A stretch of 64,000 nt of DNA from CAVRXT01 sp049644285 (GCA_049644285.1 JBARRP010000310.1:11138-75137), one strand, 5' to 3'; positions 17,073 to 26,016 are shown, numbered from the stretch's first letter. Program-made: numbers and translations. Notes: a model not told the origin generated them from the sequence alone.

Positions 17073-17683
17073 TTTCGAAGGCGACACGCCGGATTCGGCG
17101 TCTTCGTCGCGCCAAGTTGCCCATCACTACGATCGAACTGGCGCGTTTTCTGATCGGGAAAACGCTGGTCCACGACGTGCGAGGCGGAAGGATGAGCGGG
17201 CGCATCGTTGAGACAGAAGCATATCCTCCCGGCGACGCAGCCGGACACGCCTTTCGCGGATTGACGCAAAGCAATCGATCGCTATTTCCGGGGCGCGGCC
17301 GCGCGTACGTGTACTTCACGTATGGCTCCGCCTTCATGCTCAACGTCTCAAGCGAAAAGTCCGGGATCGGCGCCGGCGTTTTGCTGCGCGCACTCGAGCC
17401 GCTGGAGGGAATCCCATTGATGAAACATCGGCGCGGCGCGGTGAGATTGCGCGACCTCGCGAGAGGCCCGGGACGGCTGGCCGCTGCGATGCGCGTCGAC
17501 AAACGTTTCGACGGCATCGACCTCTGCGGGGGTGGGCCGCTCTGGCTCGGCTCAGCAGTGAAGCCGACGGGAGCCATCGGCAAGAGCGCGCGGATTGGAC
17601 TGACGCGCGAAGTCGAACGGCTGCGCCGGTTTTACGAGCGCGGAAACCTGTTTGTGAGCGGCCCGAAGCGGTTGAGCCCCTAG
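17069..17683 (+). CDS. DNA-3-methyladenine glycosylase (AAG/MPG type)
   Basis: 204 aa from GTG 17069, which overlaps the glpK stop as GTGA and follows AAGG; an ATG at 16952 would overlap glpK by 121 bases. AAG-family landmarks: LARFLIGKTLVHDVRGGRMSGRIVETEAYPPGDAAGHAFRG with catalytic Glu in VETEAY, GRAYVYFTYGSAFMLNV, and GPGRLAAAM. Removes alkylated purines. Translational coupling to glpK looks fortuitous in function. Confidence 0.92.
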   Translation: MISKATRRIRRLRRAKLPITTIELARFLIGKTLVHDVRGGRMSGRIVETEAYPPGDAAGHAFRGLTQSNRSLFPGRGRAYVYFTYGSAFMLNVSSEKSGIGAGVLLRALEPLEGIPLMKHRRGAVRLRDLARGPGRLAAAMRVDKRFDGIDLCGGGPLWLGSAVKPTGAIGKSARIGLTREVERLRRFYERGNLFVSGPKRLSP

Positions 17684-17726
17684 ATTCTCCTTGTCCCCGG
17701 GCGCCGCAGAAGCGCCACGCCGATAG

Positions 17727-17749
17727 TTGACATAGTCAAACATATATGT
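17727..17749. promoter_or_regulatory. AT-rich palindromes upstream of the MarR-GNAT gene
   Basis: TTGAC-ATA-GTCAA at 17727-17739 is directly followed by the perfect palindrome ACATATATGT at 17740-17749. TTGACA within it could be a -35. AT-rich palindromes in the leader of a MarR gene fit an autoregulatory operator. They also argue against the GTG at 17748 being the start. Confidence 0.55.
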
Positions 17750-17795
17750 GACAGTGGCATCGTACTGCGGCAGGCAAGCTTCGAAGGTCACCACC

Positions 17796-18725
17796 GTGGT
17801 TGATGCCAATCTTGATCGGCGCATTGAGGACGTCAGGCGTTTCAACCGCTTTTACACCAAACAAATTGGGGTGTTGCACGAAGGCCTGCTGCAAAGCCCA
17901 TTCTCGCTGACCGAGGGGCGAGTGCTTTACGAGCTCGCGCATCGGGAGAAGCCCACCGCAGCCGAACTCGGCAAGGAACTGGGATTGGATCCAGGCTACT
18001 TGAGCCGCATCCTGCGCGGCTTCGAAAAGCGAGGCTTGGTCAAGAAAGAGCGCTCCAACACGGACGGGCGACAAAGCCTGTTGAAGCTGGCTGCGCGAGG
18101 GCAGAAGGAGTTCGCCAAGTTAAGCGCCCGCTCGAGCGATGAAGTCCACAAAATGCTGCGCGATCTGTCTGCGGGTGAACAGCGCCGCTTGCTCGGGGCG
18201 ATGCAAACCATCGAGGAGCTTCTCGACAAACAGCCGGTGGAGAAGGTCCCGTACATACTGCGTCCACACCAGCCGGGCGACATGGGCTGGGTCGTCCATC
18301 GGCACGGCGTGCTTTACGCACAAGAGTATGGCTGGGACGAGCAGTTCGAGGCGCTGGTGGCGGGCATCGTCGAAAAATTCATCCAGAACTACAACCCGAA
18401 GCGGGAGCGCTGCTGGATTGCCGAGCGGAACGGCGAGATCGCCGGCTCCGTGTTCCTGGTCAGGAAGTCCAAGGCAGTCGCCAAGCTGCGCCTGCTGTTG
18501 GTGGAGCCGGCAGCGCGGGGACTCGGCATTGGCAAGCGCTTAGTGGACGAATGCGTGCGTTTTGCCCGGCAGGCGGGATACAAGAAGGTCGCTCTTTGGA
18601 CCCAGAGCGTGCTTTATGCCGCCCGGGGCATCTACAGAAAAGCCGGCTTCCGGTTGGTTCACCAGGAGAAGCACCACAGCTTCGGCCACGATTTGGTGGC
18701 GGAAACCTGGGAGCTGGACCTTTAA
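17796..18725 (+). CDS. MarR-type regulator fused to a GNAT acetyltransferase
   Basis: 309 aa from GTG 17796, which follows AAGG by 8 bases; an earlier in-frame GTG at 17748 lies in the palindrome. Residues about 1-145 are a MarR winged helix (FSLTEGRVLYELAHREKPTAAELGKELGLDPGYLSRILRGFEKRGLVKK, then the wing RSNTDGRQSLLKLA). Residues about 160-308 are a GNAT domain with acetyl-CoA loop VEPAARGLGIGKRLVDECVRFARQAGYKKVALWT. Such two-domain proteins are known; whether the acetyltransferase modifies the regulator's ligand or partner is unknown. Confidence 0.92.
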   Translation: MVDANLDRRIEDVRRFNRFYTKQIGVLHEGLLQSPFSLTEGRVLYELAHREKPTAAELGKELGLDPGYLSRILRGFEKRGLVKKERSNTDGRQSLLKLAARGQKEFAKLSARSSDEVHKMLRDLSAGEQRRLLGAMQTIEELLDKQPVEKVPYILRPHQPGDMGWVVHRHGVLYAQEYGWDEQFEALVAGIVEKFIQNYNPKRERCWIAERNGEIAGSVFLVRKSKAVAKLRLLLVEPAARGLGIGKRLVDECVRFARQAGYKKVALWTQSVLYAARGIYRKAGFRLVHQEKHHSFGHDLVAETWELDL

Positions 18726-18897
18726 ACCTCTATAACGTGAAAGTTGAGCACGACCGACGCCCAGGCCGGTGCCGTTATTCGCACCGCTAAGTCAAGCCCC
18801 TGCATCGATCTACAAGAAATGCAGATTCCGGTTCAACTCCGACGGATTCCGCCGAAGCCCGCATCCTACGCGTAACCTTTCCACGGCTCGGCAGTTT

Positions 18898-19476
18898 ATG
18901 TTATTGAGAACGCGAGCTGCGGAGAACCTGTTGAAGTCTCAAGCGAAGGAAGTTGACGAGCGGCTTCTGGTCGAGGCCGCGCAAAAAGACCCGCGCCGCT
19001 TCGCGGAACTCTATGAAAACAACTTCGAACGGGTGTATGCGTACATCGCCAGACGCGCGCGCAACCACGATGAAGCCGAGGATCTGACCTCGGAGGTATT
19101 TCATCAGGCGCTCGAAAATATCGGACGCTTCGAATGGCGCGGGGTGCCATTCGCTGCGTGGCTGTTCCGGATCGCGGCGAACGCGATCGCGGATTGTTGG
19201 AAGAGTGCAGCCAGGGAAACCGGGAATCCAACGCGCGAGGGTCCCGAGGAGATCAGTCCGCTCGACTTCGAGCAAACCGAACACTGCGCCAAGCTTTTTC
19301 GCCTCGTCAACAGCCTTCCCGCCGATCAGCGCCACGTGATCGAGATGCGTTTCACAGAGGAAAAAAGCATCCGTGAAATCGCGCAGGGACTCCGGCGCAC
19401 AGAGGGGGCCGTGAAGCAGCTTCAGTTCCGGGCCTTGCAGAATCTGCGGGACCGAATGGGTGGTGCCAATGCCTAA
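18898..19476 (+). CDS. ECF-type RNA polymerase sigma factor
   Basis: 192 aa from ATG 18898 (MLLRTRAAENLLKSQ); an upstream extension is open but weak. Sigma region 2: FAELYENNFERVYAYIARRARNHDEAEDLTSEVFHQALENIGRFEWRGVPFAAWLFRIAANAIADCWK. Sigma region 4: LPADQRHVIEMRFTEEKSIREIAQGLRRTEGAVKQLQFRALQNLR. No anti-sigma factor with a membrane segment follows; instead the stop overlaps a double-VOC protein whose N-terminus looks like an anti-sigma leader. The pair is probably one operon. Confidence 0.92.
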   Translation: MLLRTRAAENLLKSQAKEVDERLLVEAAQKDPRRFAELYENNFERVYAYIARRARNHDEAEDLTSEVFHQALENIGRFEWRGVPFAAWLFRIAANAIADCWKSAARETGNPTREGPEEISPLDFEQTEHCAKLFRLVNSLPADQRHVIEMRFTEEKSIREIAQGLRRTEGAVKQLQFRALQNLRDRMGGANA

Positions 19477-20455
19477 GCGCTCTCCCATCGAAGAACTCGA
19501 CCGGGCGGTGGAAGCGATCCTCGGGCGCCGCGATTCCGACGTTCCCCGGGGAGGGCCGAGGTTCGTGGCGCTTCTGCGGGTGGCCGTTGACCTGCGCGAT
19601 CTTCCCCGCCAAGATTTCAAAGCGCGTCTTAAGACTGATCTACAAAGGAGAGCATCCATGAGCACGGCAGCCAAGAAGGCAGTCAAACCGATTCGCGAAG
19701 GGTTTCACACCATCACCCCATATCTGATCGTTCCCGGGGCAGCTCAATTGATCGAATTCATGAAGGTAGCCTTCGGCGGGACGGAAGTTGGCCGGGTAGG
19801 AAGGCCGGAGGGCGGCGCCATCATGCACGCCGAAGTGAAGATCGGCGACTCGATGATCGAGCTGGCCGATGCAACGGAGCAGATTCCGCCAAAGCCTGCC
19901 CCGATTCACCTTCAGGTGAGCGATGTGGACGCGGCTTACAAGCGTTCGCTTGAGGCGGGCGCCACTTCGATCTACGCGCCAATGGAACACGAGTATGGCG
20001 AACGCGGTTCGGGCGTGGTGGATGCGTTCGGAAACCATTGGTACATCGCTACGCCCTTCGGTGGCAGACCGATCCATGAAGGCATGCGCAGCGTGACGCT
20101 CTCTTTGCATCCTCGAGGGGCAGCGCAGATGATCGATTTCGTGAAGGAGGCGTTCGGAGCGGAGGAGACCTCGCGGGCGACATCGCCCGACGGGACGGTT
20201 GTGCACGCCAGCGTCCGAATCGGGGATTCCATCCTGGAGATGGGCGAGGCCCATGGCCCGTACCAGCCGATGCCGTGCGGGATTCATCTGTACGTCGAGG
20301 ATACGGACGCTCTGTACGAACGGGCGCTTCGAGCGGGCGCGACTTCGCTCTCGGCGCCCGAGGATAAACCTTACGGAGACCGGTCAGCGGGCGTGACGGA
20401 CCCGTTCGGCAACCAATGGTTCATCGCCACGCACATCAGGGACGTGCAATTCTGA
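19469..20455 (+). CDS. Double VOC/PhnB-like protein with an anti-sigma-like N-terminus
   Basis: 328 aa from ATG 19469, whose first codons overlap the sigma factor stop. Residues about 1-60 (PIEELDRAVEAIL, FVALLRVAVDLRDLPRQDFKARLK) resemble the helical start of proteins co-encoded with ECF sigma factors. Two glyoxalase-like domains follow: HTITPYLIVPGAAQLIEFMKVAFGG...DAFGNHWYIATP, and VTLSLHPRGAAQMIDFVKEAFGA...DPFGNQWFIATH. Neither has an obvious complete metal/catalytic set. The sigma coupling suggests it modulates or is regulated with the sigma factor; unproven. Confidence 0.82.
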   Translation: MPKRSPIEELDRAVEAILGRRDSDVPRGGPRFVALLRVAVDLRDLPRQDFKARLKTDLQRRASMSTAAKKAVKPIREGFHTITPYLIVPGAAQLIEFMKVAFGGTEVGRVGRPEGGAIMHAEVKIGDSMIELADATEQIPPKPAPIHLQVSDVDAAYKRSLEAGATSIYAPMEHEYGERGSGVVDAFGNHWYIATPFGGRPIHEGMRSVTLSLHPRGAAQMIDFVKEAFGAEETSRATSPDGTVVHASVRIGDSILEMGEAHGPYQPMPCGIHLYVEDTDALYERALRAGATSLSAPEDKPYGDRSAGVTDPFGNQWFIATHIRDVQF

Positions 20456-20483
20456 GCGCGTGCAAAGTTCATGAGCAGCACCG

Positions 20484-20705
20484 GTTTCGATCCAGCTCTA
20501 CGTCGAAAACGTAGACGCGCTGGCCAAGCAGGCACTCGCCGCCGGAGCGAAGGTGCTGAGGCCTATCGAGGATCAGTTTTACGGCGACCGCGGCGGCAAA
20601 TTGCAGGACCCCTTTGGGCACAATTGGTGGATCGCGACCCGCAAGGAAGATGTGTCACGCGAAGAGATGCAGAAGCGCGCTGCTGCCTTGTTCGGACAAA
20701 AGTGA
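20484..20705 (+). pseudogene. Fragment of a third VOC/PhnB-like domain
   Basis: A frame without start codon reads VSIQLYVENVDALAKQALAAG, then FYGDRGGKLQDPFGHNWWIATRKED and ends in LFGQK-stop. This is the C-terminal half of a PhnB-like domain, similar to the two in the upstream gene. A short ATG frame at 20471 enters it out of frame. Likely the rest of a decayed tandem paralogue. Confidence 0.75.
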
Positions 20706-20774
20706 GAAACTCAGGGGCACAGGCCCCCGTCGCTTTGAAACGCGGGAGCAGAATCGTCATTCCAACGAGCGGAG

Positions 20775-21846
20775 ATGCCTATGTCAACACAGCCGAAATT
20801 CACAAAACCAAGTGAGCTGCCTCCTCGATTGATTCTGTTTCAGATGATAACCGCTCACTATGTCTCCCATGCGATTTACGTGGCCGCCACGCTTGGCATC
20901 GCCGACCTGCTCGCCAAGGAGCCGCAGCATTGCAACGAGCTTGCGAAAGCGACTGGGACGCATGGGCCGTCGCTGAATCGCTTGATGCGGCTGCTCGTGA
21001 GCGCGGGAATTTTCGCCCAGCAGGAAAACGGACGGTTCGCGCTGACGCCGGTCGGCGAGTGTCTGCGGACCGGAGTGCCTGGTTCATCTCATGCCACAGC
21101 GCTCTTGTTCACTGGACCGCTCGTGAACCGATCCTGGGGTGATCTGCTGTACAGCGTGAAGACCGGCGAGACCGCCTTCGAGCATGCCTTCGGGATGGGA
21201 GCGTTTCAGTATCTGTCGCAGCACCCGGAGGAGGCGGCGATGTTCAACGACGCCATGACGTCTGGCTCAACCCAGGCTGCCATCGCTATCCCTTCTGCTT
21301 ATGATTTCTCGGCGCTTGGCACGATTGTCGATGTCGGCGGCGGGCACGGAATCCTGCTGGCCTCCATCTTGAAGGCAAATCCTGCGCTCCGCTGGGACTC
21401 TTTTCGAGGCGCCTCATGTGGCCGCGGGCGCAAAAAAGCGGATCGAAACCGCCGCACTCGCCGGACGCTGTGAAGTTGTCGCCGGAGACTTTTTCGAAGG
21501 AGTGCCGGGCGGCCGTGACGCCTACATCCTGAAGAGCGTGATTCACGACTGGGACGACGCGCGCAGTCTCGCGATTCTCAAAAACTGCCATCGGGTAATG
21601 GCGCCGCAAGGCAAGCTGCTTCTCGTTGAGCTGGTGCTACCCGAGCGCATTGATCAGTCTCCCATGAGCCAGCTCATCGCCGGGAGCGACGTCAACATGC
21701 TCGTGAACCCCGGCGGCCGCGAACGCACCGATGCAGAATTCCGGTCCCTCTTTGAGGCGGCCGGATTCAGGTTGACGAGGATCCTCCCGGTGGAAGGTTC
21801 CTTAATGAGCGTGCTCGAAGGAGTGCGGGTGGAGTCGCCGTCGTGA
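20775..21846 (+). pseudogene. SAM-dependent O-methyltransferase, frameshifted
   Basis: The N-terminal frame (20775 to about 21392) has the dimerisation/winged-helix part AIYVAATLGIADLLAKEP, LNRLMRLLVSAGIF and the SAM motif TIVDVGGGHGILLASILKANPALR. The C-terminal frame, ending at 21846, continues GTLFEAPHVAAGAKKRIE, GDFFEGVPGGRDAYILKSVIHDWDD and MLVNPGGRERTDAEFRSLFEAAGF. A single extra T at about 21393 separates them; without it the protein is 356-357 aa, normal for plant-type/hydroxyneurosporene-like O-methyltransferases. A pseudogene or a sequence error. Start ATG 20775 follows GCGGAG. Confidence 0.85.
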
Positions 21847-22059
21847 CGGGTTCGTTAGTCATTCCCTCGCTCGGCTTAGCAGCCCGAGCGGCTCCATCCG
21901 TACCTCAGGACAGTTCCTTACTCTTAGATGACTTGATACGCTCCCGCCCCAACAATTGAATCCGGCTTGTTGAGCGAACCCCGTGCCGAGACTTTTGCGT
22001 CCGGCCGGGGTTTGACGGATTCCTCATCGGGATCCAGATCGTTCAAGCAGGGGGCCACT

Positions 22060-22142
22060 GTGCGCCGCTTGGGAATTTCAGCGATCGCCATTCTCCTGAT
22101 CAGTTTGACGGTGGGGTGTGTCGGAGCGACAAAGTCGCAGAG
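22060..22142 (+). pseudogene. Lipoprotein signal fragment
   Basis: From a possible GTG start: RRLGISAIAILLISLTVGC is a bacterial lipoprotein signal with lipobox LTVGC. The frame then runs without similarity into the DUF1501 fragment. It looks like the front end of a lost lipoprotein gene joined to another remnant. Confidence 0.4.
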
Positions 22143-22347
22143 TCCGATACCTATGGACAGTTCCCCTCGTTCGCGCTCGGCGGTCCCGATGATGCAGGCA
22201 ATAACGGCCGCTGGATCCCCAACACATCCGTGGATCAATACGGCGCGACTCTGGCGAAATGGTTCGGAGTGGCCGACGCCGATCTACCGGCCGTTCTTCC
22301 CGAACTTACCGAACTTTTCGAACCCCACCCTCGGTTTCCTCGGCTAA
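22140..22347 (+). pseudogene. C-terminal remnant of a DUF1501 protein
   Basis: SDTYGQFPSFALGGPDDAGN, then GRWIPNTSVDQYGATLAKWFGV, is the typical C-terminal end of DUF1501 (Tat-exported, sulfatase-like) proteins. Near 22320 the frame shifts into FPNLPNFSNPTLGFLG-stop, the family's usual ending. About 70 residues of an expected 400 or so remain. Confidence 0.75.
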
Positions 22348-22396
22348 GACGCAGTCATCTGAACCCATGCGGCTGCGGCCGCGCGATGGGGTGTCC

Positions 22397-23713
22397 TCAA
22401 CCGGCCGAGCGCAGGGTGATCAGCGTGATCTCTGGCGGGACGCCTATGCGGACCGGCATTCCGATCGTTCCCAAGCCGCGATTGACATAGAGGAAAGCAG
22501 ATTTGTGCGAGCCGTCCGCGGCCCCGGCTTGCGGACCCACTGCATTCGAAGTCTCGGAATGCAATGTCGCTGTCCCGTTGCCGGCGGGGCGTCGATACAA
22601 TCCAGCAGTGAAATTCGTCATGAAGCGCGCCGGACTGAAGGAGTGGTCGACAATTTCAACGCGAACCTGGCCGCCATGAGTGTGACCCGCGAGACTCAGC
22701 TCGATTCCCAGCTCGGCTGCCCGCACGAAGGAATTGGGGTTGTGCGAAAGGAGAATATTGGGGACATCCTTGCGAACGAGCGGTTCCACACCTCGAAGCA
22801 TGGGAAGTTTCTTGCCGGAGCGACTGCGCTCGCGCTGGTAATCCACGCCGATCAGGTTGAAGCTTTGCCCGTGCCAGGCAAGCTCCGCATTTTCCTTGCG
22901 CAGGAGCCGCATCCCGTACTGCCGGAAGAGCTGCTGCGCGGCAGCCTCGGCATCGGCGTAAATTTCATGATTCCCGTTGCATCCCCAAACGCCCAGCGGC
23001 GCCTGCAACCGGCTGAGCTCCGCGATGCAATCCTCGAGGGGATCGTTCTCGCTGGTGATGAAATCTCCAGTGACGACCGCGAGATCGGCGGACAGCGCGT
23101 TTGCCATGTCTACGGCCCGCCGAACTTCCTCCCGCGGCATGAAATCACCGATGTGGACGTCGCTGAGTTGAACAATCCGCAGGCCGTCGAGGCCCTTCGG
23201 CAAATCCGCGATCGGGATCTCGATCTTGCGGACCCCGTAGGCCAGGCGTTCCTTGAGGAAGCCGTACGCGCCGCCAACGAACGGCAAACTTCCCGCAAGA
23301 TAAGCGGCGTACCGGAAGAACTGCCGGCGTGCATGGTCGATGCTTTCGCGCGGTGAAGGACCGGTTGCCTCCGAAACGTGCTTCGAGATCCAGTCGAGCG
23401 CCACGACAAACCTCACGGCAAGGAGAGCGAAGAAAGAAGCAGCGAGCCAAAGCTTCGCGGCCGCGAGAATCCAACTCGCCGCGCCCCCTCGCGGGAGGAA
23501 CCGCCAGACAAAGGAATTGAGAACCGTGACGAAAAGCAGAGCCGCAGCGGCGATCCACAAGCCTTGCAAGAGGACTCGCCAGCCTGGCCGCGGCACACTC
23601 TCGATCAGGCCCCACGCACGAGCAAACCAAAATCGCTGGATCAGAAAGGTGATAAGCAGAATTGCGACCAGAAATAACAGACGCACAGCCATGAATGCCC
23701 AGGAGCCCCGCAC
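22397..23713 (-). CDS. Membrane-anchored metallophosphoesterase (YkuE/YaeI-like)
   Basis: 438 aa; the start could also be ATG at residue 8. Three to four N-terminal membrane segments (residues about 8-125), then a calcineurin-like phosphoesterase domain. The metal motifs are in order: QLSDVHIGD, VVTGDFITS, CNGNHE, LLSHNP and AGHTHGGQ. All expected metal ligands are present. Members of this group hydrolyse lipid-linked phosphates such as UDP-diacylglucosamine or act on phosphodiesters outside the membrane. Convergent with the DUF1501 remnant. Confidence 0.9.
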   Translation of the reverse strand: MRGSWAFMAVRLLFLVAILLITFLIQRFWFARAWGLIESVPRPGWRVLLQGLWIAAAALLFVTVLNSFVWRFLPRGGAASWILAAAKLWLAASFFALLAVRFVVALDWISKHVSEATGPSPRESIDHARRQFFRYAAYLAGSLPFVGGAYGFLKERLAYGVRKIEIPIADLPKGLDGLRIVQLSDVHIGDFMPREEVRRAVDMANALSADLAVVTGDFITSENDPLEDCIAELSRLQAPLGVWGCNGNHEIYADAEAAAQQLFRQYGMRLLRKENAELAWHGQSFNLIGVDYQRERSRSGKKLPMLRGVEPLVRKDVPNILLSHNPNSFVRAAELGIELSLAGHTHGGQVRVEIVDHSFSPARFMTNFTAGLYRRPAGNGTATLHSETSNAVGPQAGAADGSHKSAFLYVNRGLGTIGMPVRIGVPPEITLITLRSAG

Positions 23714-23914
23714 CAGGTTAACCTCCGTGTTCTATCTAGGTCTGACATGCTTGCAACGCCGCCACTTAAAAATACGGACTGCCGGTCCAGTATGTAACAG
23801 ATTGGTTTAGATGCGGTCTGGCAGCGTTGCGTCGCCAGTACACCTTTGATGACAATCGAGACATCATCTGAAGCGCGATGAGGGCGATCGCGCCCTCTGG
23901 CACGGTCACTCCAC

Positions 23915-24916
23915 TCACACTCTGCAATCGAGGACGGCGGCGCCGCGGATGGCGTCGTTCTTCAGGGAATTGAGCGCTCGATTCGCGTCGCCAAGAGGGA
24001 AAATCTGCACGTGCGTGCGGATAGGGATCTCCGCGGCGATGCGCAGGAAATCGACGCCGTCCTGTCGAGTGTTGTTGGCCACGCTGCGAATTACGCGCTC
24101 CTGATACAGCAGATCGTAATCGAGCGGCGGGGTCCGGCTCATGTGGATTCCGCCGAGAGCCAGGGTTCCGCCTTTCTTGAGGGCCTTCAATGCCGCGGGG
24201 ACAAGCTCCCCGGCCGGCGCGAAGATGATGGCGCTGTCGAGCTTCGCCGGCGGGTCGCTGGCAGCCCCGCCGGCCCACACTGCGCCAAGCTCCAACGCGA
24301 GCTTTTGGTGCCGTTCATCGCGAGTGCAGGCATACACCTCGACGCCCCAGTGGCGCGCCACCTGGATGGCCACGTGCGCCGCTGCTCCAAAACCGTAGAA
24401 TCCAAGACGACCCCCGGATTTGATCTCCGATAGTCGAAGAGAACGGAAACCGATGATGCCCGCGCACAAGAGCGGCGCCGCCTGCTCATCGGGGAAAGAT
24501 TGCGGAATGGCGTAGATGAAGTCCTCTGGAGCAACGGCGTACTCGGCGTAGCCGCCATCAACGGTGTAACCCGTAAATGCAGGATGGTCGCAAAGGTTTT
24601 CCTTGCCTGCGCGACAGTATTCGCAGGCTTGGTCGGTTTTGTGCAGCCAGGCGATGCCGACGCGCGCGCCAGTCTGAAAGCGCTTCGTTCCCTCGCCGAG
24701 TTTTTCAACGGTGCCAACAACCTGATGGCCGGGGATGATCGGCGATTTGCGCGGCGCCAATTCGCCTTCGATCACGTGCAGGTCGGTGCGACAGACGCCG
24801 CAAACCTTCACGCGCACGAGGACTTCGCCCATGCCCGGTTGCGGAACCGGGACGTCGGTGAATTGGAGAGGATTTGTCTCGATCGGCGCGACTGAACGCA
24901 ACAAACACGCCTTCAT
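23915..24916 (-). CDS. Zinc-dependent alcohol dehydrogenase
   Basis: 333 aa MDR-family protein of the AdhA type. Catalytic zinc region CGVCRTDLHVIEG...PIIPGHQVVG; Rossmann fold GFYGFGAAAHVAIQVAR; WLHKTDQACEYCRAGKENLCDHPAFTGYTVDGGYAEY. The structural-zinc lobe usually has four cysteines; the first position here is Asp (TDQACEYC), leaving three Cys, which could weaken or alter structural zinc binding. Stand-alone gene. Start ATG 24916. Confidence 0.9.
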   Translation of the reverse strand: MKACLLRSVAPIETNPLQFTDVPVPQPGMGEVLVRVKVCGVCRTDLHVIEGELAPRKSPIIPGHQVVGTVEKLGEGTKRFQTGARVGIAWLHKTDQACEYCRAGKENLCDHPAFTGYTVDGGYAEYAVAPEDFIYAIPQSFPDEQAAPLLCAGIIGFRSLRLSEIKSGGRLGFYGFGAAAHVAIQVARHWGVEVYACTRDERHQKLALELGAVWAGGAASDPPAKLDSAIIFAPAGELVPAALKALKKGGTLALGGIHMSRTPPLDYDLLYQERVIRSVANNTRQDGVDFLRIAAEIPIRTHVQIFPLGDANRALNSLKNDAIRGAAVLDCRV

Positions 24917-25350
24917 CGTCTGCCCCCAAGATCACAATGATATCCCGCCGTGGGGCACAACGCGCATTTGAAACGGATGATTGCGTGATGCCTGAAATGA
25001 GCGCGGTTTCCTCAACATTCAGAACGGTGACGCTTTTCCGCACGACGATAACCTTCCTAGTCCTTTAGCACTACAGCCATATAGAACCGCGGGCGCGACG
25101 AGAAGAGTGCTTCCTCCTCTGCCGTGAAAATTTCCTTCGCGCGTGAAGTTATCAATTTGAGACATTCGCAACGCGCGGATTCTTGGAGAGTTACACCTAT
25201 CCCGCTTGGCTGGGGTTCGGGCGTCGACTTGCTTGGTTCTCAAGCGACCTGAGGGAGTTCGTAGTTCACGTTGGCAGCGACTCTTCGGTGGGCGTTCGCA
25301 GCGAGCAAGAAACGCCGGTTGGCTGCCTTCCATCAACCCGGAGGAAATGG
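24917..25350. promoter_or_regulatory. Intergenic region with a weak sigma-54-like site
   Basis: 434 bases between two divergent genes. GG at 25219-25220 and GC at 25231-25232 are ten bases apart within CGGGCGTCGACTTGCT, giving the -24/-12 spacing with a good TTGCT -12 box but a poor -24 box. PEP-CTERM genes are often driven by sigma-54 with the PrsR activator. Nothing else is recognised here. Confidence 0.25.
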
Positions 25351-25950
25351 ATGCGTTTCAAGATTGCAATGATACTCGCCGCAGCGACTTTCTTTTGGTT
25401 GTCCCCGGTTCGGGCGGACACCGTCAACTGGGACCTCGACAATCCCAGCGGGCCGCTCGGAACTTCTGAGACGTACACTGCCAACGGCACCACCATCACC
25501 GCGTACGGTTACAATGGCGGCACCCCGACAGACCTGTTCGGAAAAACGGCCGGTGGAGACGAAAACGGACTGGGCCTCCTGGGAAGATCCGACGAGGAAA
25601 TAGCCGGCAAGACATTCGTGCAGTTCGACCTGACCCAGTTGATCAACTCCGGATACACGAACTATCAGCTCGCAATCGGCAGCGTTCAACCAGGGGAAAC
25701 CTACGACGTTTGGGGCTCTAATAAGAAGGGTGTGCTCGGGACATTATTGCTTCACGGCAGCCTCGACGGCACCAAGTTCTCGATCCCTGACGTTGGTGAG
25801 TACTCCTTCATCAGCATCACCGCGCCCACCGGGGACGTTCTGGTGGACTCCTTCTCAGCGCAGACGCCGGAGCCCGGATCACTGGCGCTTCTCGGCACTG
25901 GACTGGTTGGGTTGAGTGGCCTGATCCGCCGTAGGTTCCGCCGGCCATAA
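25351..25950 (+). CDS. PEP-CTERM sorting-signal protein
   Basis: 199 aa from ATG 25351 after GGAGGAAATGG. Signal peptide at residues 1-22 (MRFKIAMILAAATFFWLSPVRA). The middle is a beta-rich secreted domain without recognised family. The C-terminus is a classic PEP-CTERM tripartite signal: TPEPGS, hydrophobic LALLGTGLVGLSGLI, then RRRFRRP. It should be exported and processed by an exosortase, which is not in this window; the protein usually ends in the extracellular matrix or cell surface. Followed by a strong terminator. Confidence 0.92.
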   Translation: MRFKIAMILAAATFFWLSPVRADTVNWDLDNPSGPLGTSETYTANGTTITAYGYNGGTPTDLFGKTAGGDENGLGLLGRSDEEIAGKTFVQFDLTQLINSGYTNYQLAIGSVQPGETYDVWGSNKKGVLGTLLLHGSLDGTKFSIPDVGEYSFISITAPTGDVLVDSFSAQTPEPGSLALLGTGLVGLSGLIRRRFRRP

Positions 25951-25980
25951 AGTCTTTCTCTCTCTGGATCAAGCACGTTC

Positions 25981-26016
25981 AAAAAGCCTTGCCGAGACAG
26001 CGGCAGGGCTTTTTTG
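25981..26016 (+). terminator. Rho-independent terminator after the PEP-CTERM gene
   Basis: Stem AAAAGCCTTGCCG paired with CGGCAGGGCTTTT (one T-G pair), small loop AGACAG, then TTTTTT. It ends 66 bases after the stop codon. Confidence 0.9.

Noticed and set aside
18810..18860. tRNA-like T-arm sequence GGTTCAACTCC
   Set aside because: No matching acceptor, D or anticodon stems could be built around it.
22259..23356. 365-aa plus-strand ORF
   Set aside because: Opposite the metallophosphoesterase, whose five metal motifs are intact.
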